From Ambrosia x helenae (Eukaryota; Streptophyta; Magnoliopsida; Asterales; Asteraceae): 64,000 bases of DNA. The notes below the pieces were generated by a model that worked only from the letters and a program-made list of their open reading frames with translations, did no database searches and was not told the DNA's origin. The position numbers were made by a program, and so were the translations under genes. Every line of letters begins with the position of its first letter. Position 1 is the first letter of the stretch. This document shows positions 30,182 to 42,900 of this stretch, piece by piece. Location of the stretch: contig CM061227.1 of assembly GCA_030844895.1 (NCBI GenBank), positions 116,437,419 to 116,501,418 on the forward strand, written 5' to 3'.

Positions 30182-30468
30182 AGCGGGGAACGTCTTTTCC
30201 AGTTTTACGTCAAAGTTGTGCCGAGAAGGACGTGCTCCGCCTTACCCTTGCAGGTGTTGAGCGGGGAACGTCTTCTGCAGACTTACGTCAAGTTTGCACC
30301 ATGCAGGACGTTCTCCGCCTTGCCCTTGCAGGCGTTGGGCGGGGAACGTCTTTTGCAAACTTACGTCAAGTTTACGCCATGAAGGACGCACTCCGCCTTA
30401 ACTTTGCAAAATTTTTAGGCGGGGAACGTCTTTTGCAAATTTACGTCAAGTTTGCGCCAATGAATTAA
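30182..30468. repeat. Tandem repeat, four units of about 80 bp, each with TTACGTCA
   Basis: Units read GCGGGGAACGTCTT..GCA, TTACGTCAAGTTTG, GGACG..CTCCGCCTT. TTACGTCA (inverse TGACGTAA) starts at 30205, 30283, 30361 and 30441. The units sit 525-790 bp upstream of the TATA box of the opposite-strand gene. Confidence 0.85.
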
Positions 30469-30745
30469 ATGTTGTTGGAGTGATTTAATGCGGGTCCTGA
30501 GTTGGTGATAAATTCTAAATCATTGGCATTCAATTTGTCTCTCATGAGCTGGAGTAAATGCGCCTGGAATTCGAATGATCAGTTACTTCTGATGGAAGTT
30601 TAATGGTTGCTGACGTGTTTAGTGACTGTCTGGTTGTGCAGACTGAGGCACGTCACGTCATGGTTGCAGTTACCAACTTCTCGTCTGTGTCAGGAGCGTG
30701 GGACGCCACGCGTCTGACGCTTTGTCTTCGTGGTTGAGATTGTGC

Positions 30746-31000
30746 CACGTGTCAGTGGGCACGTGTTTTCTGTCAGGCGCGTGTGTTATCACGCGCTCGC
30801 TTTGTTTAGATCGTGAGATATGTTGACACGTGTCGATCATCCAGCTTGTGTGTGGCACACAACTGTCACACACTACCATCTGAGCCGCTCGTTTGTGTTG
30901 TTTGACACGTGTCGCCATCTGGTGTCTGGAATTTGAAAAGGTGTGACGTTTGGCGCTTCCCAGGTGGGTCCCTCTGTCATTAATGCGATGAGTATATAAA
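30746..31000 (+). promoter_or_regulatory. Promoter of the opposite-strand gene in element 2: four G-boxes and a TATA box
   Basis: CACGTG at 30746-30751, 30760-30765, 30827-30832 and 30906-30911, two of them as GACACGTGTC, then TATATAAA at 30993-31000. The first ATG of the gene is at 31298, leaving a leader of about 270 bp. The cluster is outside the LTR. Confidence 0.6.
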
Positions 31001-31297
31001 CCTCATCGTGGTTCATTTGAACGGTTATTCTCTCAAAATTCTCTTCTTCTACTCTTTGCTTTCAGTTTTCTCCCAAAATTCCGGTCATCTTCCGTTGAAG
31101 TTTCCGTTCAATCTTCAAAGACTTTCCTGGTCTTGAAGACTTATTGTTGAAACTTCAAGTGCCTTTGCTTCTTGCTTCCTTTCTGTTTCTTTGTGAGTCC
31201 TTTGAAATCCGTTCTTCTTTTAGTTTCCGTTGAAGATTCCGATGGACCTTCATATTTTCCGGCGTCTTTTTTCCAGATTTGTTGAGTTTCTGGTATC

Positions 31298-34200
31298 ATG
31301 TCTGAAGTTCCGGTGAGTCCACCATTATCCACCGAGGACGTTGTGATGGAGCCGGCTGTGGAGGAGATGGTGGAGGAAGAGGTTCTTGTCGAGCATGGCA
31401 AGATAAAGGAAAGGAAACTGATGTCCAACACCTACTGTGTTTGGAGTCAGGAGGCCTTCAACCGTTTCTGCATCATGTATGGGATCTTGCCAGAATGGGA
31501 GCCCACTCTTCCCTCTCCGACCAGCACCGTCCTTTCTGCCGGCAGTGGTCAGTTGGCGCTGTACGAGCCCACTTTGCTAAGTGTGGGTTCCGTCTTCCCT
31601 GTACGCGCTTTCAGATTGACACTATGGTGGCCTATGGCGTTGGGCCTACACAACTAACCGCCTTCGGGCTTCTGAGGTTAGTTCATTTTGAGGCTTCGTG
31701 CCGCGCTCTGGACATTGAGCCAACCGTTGAGCGGTTCAGTGTCTTCTATTTCATGGCGCGAGACGAGATGTGGTTCTCGTTTAAGCCGCGCCCGAAGGTG
31801 CCGCCTATGGCTACTCACACTCCTAAGTCCTTGCATTGGGCGAAGGAGAAATTTTTCTTTGTGAAGAGGGGTGTGATCCCCATCAGTCTCCCCTGGAAGG
31901 TCATAGGGGATGGGCAGCGTGTGGCGGACATGCCCGTGCCCAAGGACTTCAAGAAGCAGGCTTGGTTCCTCACCCTCACCTCTAATGTCACCAAGCTGGA
32001 GTTTCATAACTTGACAGAAGGCATCTTTTTCCTTCTTGGGATGAGCCGTCATGGCATCCGGCCGGTAAAGAGCCGTATATTGCGGAGGAGGGTATGTTTC
32101 CTTATTATCATTATTGTCATTATTATTATTGTTTTCTGCGCCCTTTCTCTTATTGTGTATGTTTGTAGGTGTTAGCAAGTTTCAGTTTTATGCTGCCCGC
32201 CAGGAGAAGGGTATCAAGTGGAGGCCTTTGGCGGAGGGTCAGGCCTCTTGCATAGATGAATTTGCTGACCGCTTCTATTACCCTGATCTCACTACTGCGC
32301 CCAAGCCTTATTATACAACCGGTGAGTCTTCGGATCCCTTCGGTCCTAGCGTATTTGGAGATGATTGTACTGGGTTATCAGTAGGGGTTGTACCGCCGGT
32401 GAGCTCGTCCGCGGGGCGTGGGCGTTGGAAACACGCGCCGCGGAGGCATGGGTACCGAGCAAAAGTTGTTCTTTCTGACTCGGGTTCTTCCGTTTCAGCA
32501 GGGGAGGTTGTGAAAGGGCGTCGACGTCGGAAGGATGGCCCGCCCTCCGAAGATGAAGAGGAGGTTGAGTCTTCTCAGCTGGAGAAGAGGAAGAGGGCGC
32601 GTGTTGATAGCGCTGCGACTAGCAGTGCTGTTGCTGCGGAGAATGTGTCTGCTGCCCCGGCTGGTGGGGGCGAGAGTGGGGGTGCCACTCAGATGTCTGA
32701 ATCAGTGGCGGCTTCGGAGGCTGCTACTGAGGTTGCTGGCACTCAGAAGGCCAGCTCTGCCGGGGAGCAAGGGGGGAGTGCCCCTGTTTTCTCTGTGGGG
32801 ATTCGCGCTGCCCCGACTAGGTAGCCGCTGTTCCAAAAACTGATAAAGAAGAAGGCGCCTGGTAAGCAATGTTTACTGTCTTCTTAAATTGTTAACTTTG
32901 AATTCCTCTCTTAATTTTTTGTTTTGCTTCGACAGTGTCGCCCAAGATAACTCCCACTCCTCTTCCTGTGTCTCCATCCGCGGAGGCAGCTCGTGTAGAG
33001 GAGGAGAGGCTATGGCAGGAGCAGGAGGTTGCTCGTAAACAGGCGGAAGCCGATGAAGCCTTGCAAAAGGCTGAGGCCGATCGGGCCGCCGCTACTGCAA
33101 AGAAGCGGGCGGAGGCTGATGAAGCCTTGTTAAAGGCTAAGGCCGCTAAGGCAGCTGCTGCCGATGAAGCCAGGCAAAAGGCTGAGGCAGAGAAGAAGGC
33201 GGAAGCTGATCGCCTTCGCCTCCAAGAACAGCAGTTCTTGGAGGAGCGGGCCAGGTTGGCCAAAGAGCGCGAGGCGAAGGAGCGCGCTGATGCTGAGGGC
33301 CGGGAGGTGGCCCTTGAAGGAGATGGTTTTGAGAGGGCCCTGTTTGAGCAGGGCGCTTCTGTGGCTGGTGGCTCGCGCCAGGATAGGCGCGAGTCTTCAA
33401 GGGTTGGGGAAGCATCAGGAGCCTATGATGGCTCCTGTTGGGCTGGTGGTGACGCCATTTGGCGCCCTCGCTGGGCAATCAGGGAGAATACATTATTCTC
33501 TAACTCCCTGGCTGCTGAGGAGTTTATCAGCGAGGTGGTGCCTCCCTACGAGCGCACTCACCAAGACATGTTGAGTCGTCCGGACCTTATTGCCGCCTTG
33601 TGCGTTAATCAGGCGACTCAACTGTCGATGATGGACTCGCTGCGGCGCCGTGATTCGGCGTTGTGGCGGGATATGGAGAGGGTTGAGGCGGAGAAGGCGG
33701 ACCTCGCGGAGAAGGAGGCTGCCTTCAAGGCAGAAATTGCCAAATACCGCCGTCGTGCTCATGATGCGGAGGCAAAAGTCTCCAAGCTTGTGGAGGAGGC
33801 TGTTGCTTCAAAGCGCCGTTGGGCAGAGTCCTGGAAGAAGGCCAACCTTGAAACTATGAAGGTTAAGGACACTCTGGCCGAGGTGCAGGAGGAGAGGCGG
33901 ACGGCGGTCCGCAAGCTGGAGGAGAAGAGCAAGGCTCTTACTGAGAGGACCGCTAAGTATGTGGAGATGCGTAAGGAGTTGGAGTCTAAGCACTCGGCCC
34001 TTGTTGCAGCCACAGAGCGTGTCTCTTTCTTGGAGCAGGAGAAGGTTCGGATCCTTGGCGCAAAGGAAGATCTGGAGAAGGATCTGGACTCTTCTGACCA
34101 AGCTCGCCTCGAGGCTGTTAAGGAGTGCGAGGCAGCCAAGGTCCTTTTGGGGGAGGCGGTCTCCGCGCAGACCCAGATGCAGAATTCCATCAACTGGTTG

Positions 34201-34636
34201 ATGACAGATGGAATGAATGGGGTGAGTTCTCGCGCTTTTCTTGTTTTTGATAGTTGCCTTTCTTGCCAGCATGCTAACTTTGTTTTCTTTGTAGGTCTTC
34301 AAGAGGTTTTGGCAGGAGCCTAAGTTGGGCGATCAAGTTGCCTCTATCGCTGCTGCAGCCCAAGCTTTCGGATATGGCGAGGGCTATGGTGATGGTTTCT
34401 TGAGTGCGCAAAGTGATGGGCGGCTTGAGGATGCGGAGCATTATGGCAAGCCGCTGAAGGAGGAGTATGAGGCGGAGCTAGCCAAGTTTGAAGAGATCGA
34501 TTTTCCCATCCTTCAGGTTATTGCCGACTGCAACAACAACGCGGATCCCCTTGCCACCTTGAAATATTTCATTGACAAATCTGATGAACTGGCAAGGGGT
34601 TCTGGCGGAGAAACCTCGGGGGCGGGTAGTGGGTAG
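31298..34636 (+). pseudogene. Opposite-strand gene of Tat element 2 (gypsy-type putative transposase-like), degraded
   Basis: Four exons by splice-site reading: 31298-32091, 32169-32861, 32936-34221 and 34295-34636, with GT/AG introns in matching phase. The N-terminal part (GVGPTQLTAFGLLRLVHFE, FFFVKRGVIPISLPW, FLLGMSRHG) matches the same PF04195-like family as the element 1 gene. Exon 3 is a long Ala/Glu/Lys coiled coil (EADEALQKAEADRAAA and following). The C terminus includes FGYGEGYGDGF and ILQVIADCNNNADPLATL. Breaks: a one-base frame change at about 31,520-31,550, another near 32,062, and an in-frame TAG at 32822-32824. Otherwise it keeps the family layout. Function unknown. Confidence 0.78.
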
Positions 34637-35226
34637 GCGTTGTCTTTGTCTTTTGTAATAAAAGGGTTTTTAAGTCCCTTCTTTTAATGAAATCTTAAGT
34701 TTGTTATATCGTGTTGTCTCGTTCTTAACTTACTTATCTAACCAAGTCGTCACCCGGTGTGTAAGTAGGAGTTAAGACGCGCGCTCGGCTAGACAGTCGG
34801 CGTTTAAGTGTTAGCACTTTTTTGCCTTGAAGACCGTAGCGGAGATCGACTTGTGCCATTGAGTCCGACTTAGGCGCGTGATAGCCTTGCCTAGAAGACC
34901 TTTTACCGCGTTTTGCGCTGCGCGTTGTTCTCTTGTCCGAGTTGCAACGACTCTATAAGACAAGAGTTTATGCGCGCGGCGTTGTTATGCGGGGTTGTAG
35001 GTCCGGCAAGTAAATCCGTCTTGAAGACCATGCGCTGTGTAATGAGTGTAAGCCCGACGCGCACGCGGCGCATCTTGGAGGCACACCTTGCTTTATTAGC
35101 TAGCGGCTTTGGTCCGACGTGATTTTGCCTAAGTCTTGAAGACTTTGGCGCGGAAAATACAAGTAGAAACACAGATATAGGAAACGTTTTCATTGATAGT
35201 ATGGCATGTGTAGCCATGTTACATGA
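34637..35226. other. Gap between opposite-strand gene and integrase end, element 2
   Basis: About 590 bp with no supported gene. Includes AATAAAAGGG near 34658 as a possible poly(A) signal for the plus-strand gene. GCGCG-rich, probably 3' untranslated sequence of both strands. Confidence 0.45.
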
Positions 35227-37281
35227 TTACAAATAACAACGCCGCAGCTGTGCGCCGTTCCATGATCGCGGAATGGGTGTGCCATCTAGCCTTTCTAGCG
35301 CGTAGGCGCCTTTGCCTAACACTTCTTGTATCTTGTAAGGACCTTCCCAAGTTGGGGCAAGTTTCCCCGGCTTTTCAGCATTGGAAGCTTCGTTGTTGCG
35401 GAAGACGTAATCCCCAACCTTGAAGGTTTGTTCTTTGACGCGCTTGTTGTAATATTGTTCCAGTTGAGTTTTGTAGCTGGCTTCCTTTATCGCCGCGAGG
35501 TCACGGCGCTCTTCTAGTAGATCGAGGTTTATGCGGAGCTCTTTATCATTATCGGTTGTGTCGGCCATCAATACCCTTGCTGTGGGGCAAGTTATTTCTG
35601 CGGGAATTACTGCTTCGGAACCGTATGTTAGGCTGAACGGTGTTTCTCCGTTACTTGTTTTTGTGAGGGTGCGGTAGGCCCACAAGACGTGTGAAAGTTC
35701 GTCTACCCACCCTGTTATTTTTGTTCCCAGCCTTGTCTTGATGCCTTCTACAATTGTGCGATTGGCCCTTTCTACTTGACCGTTGCCTTGCGGGTGCGCA
35801 ACGGATGTGAATATTTGTTTGACCCCCATCTGAGTCAACCATTGCTGAAGGGATTGGTCTTCAAATTGTGTTCCGTTGTCGCTGACCAATTGCATTGGTA
35901 AGCCGAACCGACAAATGATGAACTCCCAGAGAAACTTTTTCACGTGCGCGCCATCGATCTTGGCCAGAGGCTTGGCCTCAACCCATTTAGTGAAGTAGTC
36001 AATGGCCACTATCAAGTATTTCACATTGCCCGGCGCCGTCGGGAATGGACCCACCAGGTCGATGGCCCATTTTTGGAACGGCCAAGCCGCTGTGACCGGC
36101 ACCAGGTTGTTCTTGGGGCGCAGGGTATTTGGGGCGTGGCGCTGGCAGCTGTCACATTTGGGTAATTCGTTGACCGCGTCGACATGCATACCAGGCCAGT
36201 AATACCCTGCGTTCATCAACTTTGCTACTACCATCCTTGGGCCTGCGTGTAACCCGCAAGTTCCCTCGTGTATGTCTCTGAGGAGAAATGAGGCTTCCGC
36301 GGGGTCTACGCAGCGCAACAGCGGCCCTATGTAGGAGCGGCGGTATAGGATGTCTCCTGTAAGTTGATATTGTAAAGCTTTGTTCTTGATCTTCCGGGCT
36401 TCTAACTTATCATCAGGTAAGGTTCCGGAGGATAGGAAGGCTTTGATTGGCGTCATCCATGACGCGTTGCCTGTGTGGGTGACATTGACTTGGCGCGGGG
36501 GAACGGACGGTTTGTCCCGGACCTCGATTCGGACTTCTTTGGCCATGTGCTCGAAGACTGTGGACGCCATTTTGCTCAGCGCATCAGCTGGTTTGTTCTC
36601 GCTGCGCCTGATGTGTTCGACAGTGCATGTGTCGAATCGGCGCATGAGTTTCTTGGCTTGTTCCAGGTACATGGCCATGGTCTCATCTTTTGCATCGTAA
36701 GTCCCGTTGATCTGCCGCGCTACTAACAGTGAGTCCACATGCGCCTCCACGTGCCTGGCCCCCATTTTTTCCGCTATGCGGAGGCCTGCCAGCAACGCTT
36801 CGTATTCCGCCTCATTGTTTGTGCTTTTGAACTCTAGGCGGATGGCATATGTGAACTCGTGTTTATCTGGGCTGATAAGGCGCAGCCGGCGCCAGCGCCA
36901 TCTCCGTTGGAGGCCCCGTCCGTATATAGGGACCACTTTTGTGACGGATCGTGCGCTGGCGCGGGCGATTCTTCTTCAAGGCATTCTTGTATTTTGTCGG
37001 TAGGGATTTCAGTGACGAAATCTGCTAGTACTTGGCCTTTGATTGCGGGTCGGGGCTTGTAACTGATTGTGTGTTCTCCCAGTTCGATAGCCCATTTCGC
37101 AAGTCTTCCTGATAATTCGGGTTTGGCCAGGATGTCGTTTATCCGATAGTCCGTGAGGACATTTATCGGGTGACCTTGAAAGTACCTGCGTAGTCTGCGG
37201 GATGCATGGATGAGGGCGAGGACCAGCTTTTCCATTATTGTGTATCGAGTTTCCGCATCTAACAGCGTACGGCTGATATTT
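35227..37281 (-). pseudogene. gypsy element 2 pol, 3' part: RNase H, second RNase H, integrase
   Basis: Minus strand. Resumes after the solo LTR with SRTLLDAETRYTIMEKL and the gypsy RNase H tail (ASRRLRRYFQGHPINVL). A second RNase H-like domain follows (LYTDGASNGDGAGAG, NEAEYEALLAGLRIA, HVEAHVDSLLVA), then integrase with CDSCQRHAP, WAIDLVGPF, VSDNGTQFED and NGQVERANR, and a C-terminal GPYKIQEVLGKGAY region ending LRRCYL. One frame change at about 36,880 separates the RNase H ORF from the long integrase ORF (36936-35227). The integrase itself looks intact. Confidence 0.9.
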
Positions 37282-38767
37282 TGTAACACCCCAACCGATG
37301 GCGGAAACATCGGGGTGCCACGTATTGATGATTGTTCAGTAGCTCATGGCGAATAATAAATGTCATTAAATAATTTAAATACGTTACATACATTTGTTCT
37401 AAGAATTTGTACATCAAATCGAATAAAACTATGCAAACATCTTCAAGCATCAAATTAATTCTTCAAGCAAGTAGAACCTGAAACATGTTAAGTTGAAAAT
37501 ATTTTGGGTCAACAAAAGTTGGTGAGAATTACATAGGTTTTTGACAATTGAATGAAAATGTTGTGCAATTCATGTGTCATGTCAATCTAGTCCATATGTG
37601 AGAACATACTAGAAATAAATCGAGTGCATAACCAACCCTGATGACTGTTATAATATGATACATCCCATACGCTCATGGTTCACTTGAATATGTTATACGA
37701 TAACAAACACCCACGCTACCTTTGTAGGAGGCACGTATCCGGGTGAGATTGTCAGTCCAATAGATCTATCAATGTATACCGTCGGCTTGTACGGAGTTAA
37801 TGATTATGCTAGAATGGTGCTTACTCTAATCATGCTCAAGACATAATGCAACATAGAAAACACATAGACACATTGATGATTGAATTGCATAAATGATGTG
37901 GTAACATGTTTCACCCCAAAAGCGGTGATAAATAGAAAAGGGGCTATGTAAAACTCACCTTGGTAAAATGTTATAACTGTTGAAAAATTGAATAATGGTG
38001 TTGCCCAAATGTATCAAGTATCACCCTATAATAAGGTAATAAATATGTCTAAGTCTATCTATAAATGTATATGTTCTAGGGCTTCGAATTGGGGATAATT
38101 GCTCGTTTGATTAATATTAAAAATATTCGCCAATTGAGAGAAAAATAGGTAACCAAAAGTCTTTTTTATGAAATTTAAATTTAGGATGATCACAATAATG
38201 TATTTAAAGTATAAAATAATTTTTATAAAATTATTTTCTTTAAAATAGATTATTAAATCTATTTATAACAAATTGTCAAACTTTAACTTTAATAATTAAA
38301 AATTACTAAAATTAAAGAATTATTAGTTTAAAAATTTTATTTCTGTTCTAAATGATCAGAAATAATTTGTATAAAATTTTGGTGCAAAAATATTAAAAAT
38401 TGGATTTATTATGATTTAATTATGATTAAAACTAACAAAAATTGATTAAAAATATTAAATAAATGATTTTTCGGAAATAAAAATTATTTCAGAAAAGTTT
38501 ATCATTATATAAACTCAGAATAATTTTTGTGGAAATTAATAAGGTTGTTTTGATATTTTTATAGATTTTTATAAATAAAATGGAATAAACTTAATTTATT
38601 TATTATATATATTAAATAAATAAATTTTTGAAAACTAAAAATTGTATGTTAAACTTTTTCACTAGATTAACATAATATAATTTTTGTAGAATTTATAAAA
38701 GGGTTTTGGTATTTAAAAATGAATTTTAAATATATAAATGAATATATACATATATATAAGTTAAACC

Positions 38768-38860
38768 AAAAAAAAAGATGGTGCCTTGTGGGACTCGAAC
38801 CTGGTGTCTGTTGGTTGTAACACAACAACACAACCACTTGATCAAGATCAGTGGTTGTGT
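38768..38860 (-). other. tRNA-like module with hairpin and oligo-T in the solo LTR
   Basis: On the minus strand, an inverted repeat CACAACCACT...AGTGGTTGTG (38829-38859) overlaps TGATCAAGTGG (A-box-like). The B box GGTTCGAGTCC (complement of 38791-38801) and a T9 tract (complement of 38768-38776) follow. This is the same layout as module C of the nested element. Confidence 0.65.
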
Positions 38861-39462
38861 TGAGTTTGTATCCATATAAAATAAATAATCACATCAGCGT
38901 GAATGTTCTTCCCCAATTATAAAACTTTCGAGCCCTAGACCATCAATTATACGAATCACACAACAATAACCCAATTGAACTTAGGGTTATTGTTGTGCAT
39001 TGCCCGAAGATTAAAACCCATGAAAAAAAGAGATGCTTACAGACACAAAACGTGATTCTCGTGTGGTCAACTGAGAAAGTCAACGCGAGACAAAAAACTT
39101 CGAAAGATGATTTTAGAACAGGAATTAGAGATTGGGGGAGATGTTTCGGCGAATGATGAAGGGATTAGGAGATCCAATTTATAGGGAGGTGGGTTGGATT
39201 GCTCGATTGGAAACGTTGACTCGCCATTGATGATGGTGTGATTAATGGACGCAGATTTGGTAACTATTGATGATAATTGACTTGAATAAGACGCGTCCCA
39301 AATCAGATGATTATGCAATTATACAAAAATAGGATGAAAACGCGTTCAAATGATGTTGATTGTTGGTGATCGCTCGTAACAGTTGACTTTTTCTAAGTCA
39401 ACTGTTTGTTTAGTAAGTCAGTATATATATAAAGCGGGGTGGAGTTAAACAGATGTGAGTTG

Positions 39463-39550
39463 TAGCTCGGTTGGTTTGGAGGTGTGTTGGTTGTGCTTTG
39501 GCCGCTTGCTGTCCAGGTTCGAGACCCGGCATGAACATATATTTTTTTTC
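39463..39550 (+). other. tRNA-like module in the solo LTR with near-canonical A and B boxes
   Basis: A box TAGCTCGGTTGG (39463-39474), B box GGTTCGAGACC (39516-39526) and a T8 tract ending near 39549. Antisense to the LTR, as are modules A and B of the nested element. The A-B distance of about 42 bp is in the pol III range. Confidence 0.7.
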
Positions 39551-39737
39551 TTTTTAAAACAAAAGGAGGGGGGCTAGTGGGCTGCTGGTATGGGCTTGTG
39601 GGCCGAGTTTCCTGGGCTTGGGCTATTGGGCTCCGATGGATTAAATAAAAAGGGAGGTGGGCTTGGGTTGTTGGTTAAAGAGTTGGTATGATGTGGGCCA
39701 ATGTGTTGGTTGGGTAAAACCGACTAATTATGTATCA

Positions 39738-39771
<34 letters not shown>

Positions 39772-39916
39772 AAAAAATGCATTGTATATATATACATATA
39801 CATATAGGTTGCGAGTTTGGAAAAATAAATATAGACTTGGGCACATTAGTGTAGAATTAAGGGTAAAATAAAGGCTTTTTCGTATAGAAATTCCGTGAAA
39901 ATTTTGCGATGTTACA

Positions 39917-42900
39917 GTAGATTGGCGTTTGCACGCCTTTACGATCAACCATCAGCACTGCGCCTATTGCCCGCTCGGTGACTGAGAGATAGAGCGTGAG
40001 CGGCTCCTTAGGGAGCGACGCTGTTAGTGTGGGGAGATTCATTAGGCATTGTTTCATTTGCTGGAATGCCGATTCCGCCTCTGGGGTCCAGCGGAAATTG
40101 CTCTTCTTTAGGCAGTTCTTCAGGGTGTCCACGAATGGGAATGACTTTGAAGCATAATTGGATAAGAAGCGGTTTAGGGCGACTAGACGTCCCATGAGCG
40201 TTTGTACCTCCTTGATGGAAGCCGGTGATGGCATCCTTTCGATTGCCTGTACTTTCTCCGGGTTGGCGCGGAAACCATCCCGCGTGACAATGACGCCCAA
40301 AAATTTCCCTTCTTCCATCCCGAACGAGCACTTGCTGGGGTTCAACTTCATGCGCACTTTGCGCAATTGGTTGAACGTTTGTTCGATGTCTCGCAGCATG
40401 TCACTTTCTTCCTTGCTTTTAATCACCAAATCATCGACGTAGACTTCGAGTCGTACGCCGATTTCATTCACAAAAGCCGTGTCCATTAGGCGTTGATATG
40501 TTGCGCCCGCGTTTTTCAGGCCGAAAGGCATCTTTGTGTAGCAGAAGATACCTGTCTCTATGCGGAACGCTGTTTTATCTTCATCCTCTTTTGCCATCTG
40601 TATCTGGTGGTACCCCTTGTAAGCGTCCAAGAAACATTTGAACCGGTAAGGGCAAGAGAATCCACCTTTAGGTCGATTTCCGGTAGAGGATAACAATCTT
40701 TTGGGCACGCCTTGTTGATGTCTTTGTAGTCAACGCACATGCGCCATCCTCCATTCGCCTTGGCGACCATGACAGGATTGGCCACCCAGGTCTGGTATCT
40801 GATGGGGCGGAGGATGCCCGCGTTGAGCAGCTCGGTGACTTGTTCATTCATGGCCTTTGTTTTCTCCGGGCCCATACTTCGTTTCTTTTGCACTATTGGT
40901 TCCGCGGAGCGATAGACATTGAGTTATGTTCCGCTATTTCCCGGGGCACACCCACCATGTCCGCCGGTTGTCATGCGAAAATATCCATGTTGGTGATCAA
41001 GAGTTGTTTCAGGTGACTGCGTATGGTCTCGGAGATTTCATGGCCAATGGTCACCGTTTGCTCCGGAAATTTAGGGTTTAGTACCCATTTTTCCGGCTCT
41101 GTGCGGGCATTTGTTTTGACCATTTTTGGCGGTTTGGCTGTATCCGTGACGTGGCAATCCTTGTTTCCCCGTATGAAGGCAACGCCTGTTTTGGTGGGGA
41201 AGCCTACCATTGCGTGTGCCGTAGAGGCGTTGGCGTTGAAGCGCGCGATGCCTTCTCTTTCCAGGAGTATGTCATGATTTGATGTGGCTGGTAAGACCAT
41301 GAAATCGCATATTTCTGTGCGCTCATGTGTGCCGTCAGTCCATGTTACGGGCAAGGAGAGCATGCCGCGGGGCATGATGGTCTCATGGATGAAACCGGAG
41401 ATGGGCTCGTTGACTGGAATGAGCTTTGCTTTGTCTTCCCCGTCAAGCTGTTGAAAGCATTGATCGTACATAATATCCGTGCTGCTGCCGCCGTCTAGGA
41501 ACATATACCGCGTGCGGTAATGTCCGAAAACGGCGGTTATCACGAGTGGAGCTGTGCAAGAGGCGCCGCCTCTGACCCTTGGCATGAGGATGTCGGCCTC
41601 TTTCCAAGAGTCGTTCAAAGGTTGTACCCGGGTGCGCTTCCCCTGTTGGGTGTTGTTCCCCCGCCTTGTCATGTTGCATTGGTGACGGGGAATTAGCGTG
41701 ACTGCGTGAGTATTGAGGTCTCGGATTTTTTTCCGTGACCCTTCGCCCTGGGTTTCCTCATTAGCGTGGCCTTTTCCGGCTCGATGAACGTTCTTGACCA
41801 AGTGGCCCAGCTGGCCTGATTTCAGCGCGGCTTCAATCTCCATCTTTAGACTGTAGCAGTTGTCAGTGAGGTGGCCGTAGTCGTTGTGAAATTCACAGAA
41901 CTTGCTACGGTCCACGTTTCGCCGCTTCCCCAGAGGGTTGGGCTCTTTCAGGGTGACCTGCTCGGTTTTCAGAACTTGGGATGGTGTTTTTGTTAGCGGA
42001 GTCCAATCGTAGTTTTTCTTGGAGTGTCCACGTTGGTCCCGCGTTTGCTTTGAGCTGATGATTTGGCGGGCATCACCGGCGGATGAATATTTCCCTTCGT
42101 CGGTGGTGCCTGTGATGCGGTTCCACACGATTTGTTTTTGTGCTTATTATTATTATTATGGTGTTGTGGTTGGAAGCCATGCTGCTGATTGAAAGATTTT
42201 TCGGAGGAAGCGTATATTTTTGCTGAGCGGATGAGTTCATCCCAAGACTCTGGGATACCATCCTTGCCAGTCAGGCATTTCATGAGGTCTGGACTGCGCA
42301 CATTGTGGATGAACGCAGCCCGTGTAAGCTCCTCTCCGCAGCCTATTTGCAAGGCTTCTTTGTTGAACCGAACGATGTAGTCCTCAATTGTTTCACGGTC
42401 ATATCGACGACATAGCAGAATGTCTGCTTTGTCTTTCTTGTGTTTGCGCAAGTGCGAGAAGTGGCTGCCGAACTTGTCTGTGAGGTCGTCGAAATCTTTT
42501 ATGCTTCCCGCCGGGAGGCTGTCGAACCATACCCTGGCATCACCCGTAAGGGTTTGAGCAAAAAGGTGGCACCATACTTGGACAGGCCAGTCCACAGACA
42601 TACCTGCGCACTCAAAGTCATGCACATGGTCGTCTGGGTCACGCAGGCCATCGTATCTACCGATGCTGCTTGGGAGTTTGGCCTTTCTTGGGATTTTGGC
42701 AGCCGCTATGCGGGTGACAAACTTGGACTTCTCGGCAAAAGCCTTTGGTCAGAATGGTTTGACCAGGTCATCATCCATCTCACTGTCTCGCGACGTGTGA
42801 GCGCGTTTCTTTCCTTTGTAGCCTGAGTCGCTACTTGATGATTCATAGCCGTCTGGCTCGTCACGTGATTTGGCGTAGCCCCGAGCTCTGACGTTTCCGC

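Larger units (their letters stand above)
37282..39916 (-). mobile_element. Solo LTR (2,635 bp) inside the pol of gypsy element 2
   Basis: Minus orientation: begins TGTAACATCGCAAAATTTTC at 39916 and ends CGGTTGGGGTGTTACA at 37282. It is homologous to, but diverged from, the LTRs of the nested element at 11107-19160. TATA (inverse TTTATA at 39178-39183). (TTA)n at 39739-39771. tRNA-like modules lie at 39463-39550 (plus) and 38768-38860 (minus). No internal region remains, so it looks like the product of LTR-LTR recombination. The flanks are TCTAC and AAATA on the pol strand, so no target duplication is visible. Confidence 0.8.
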
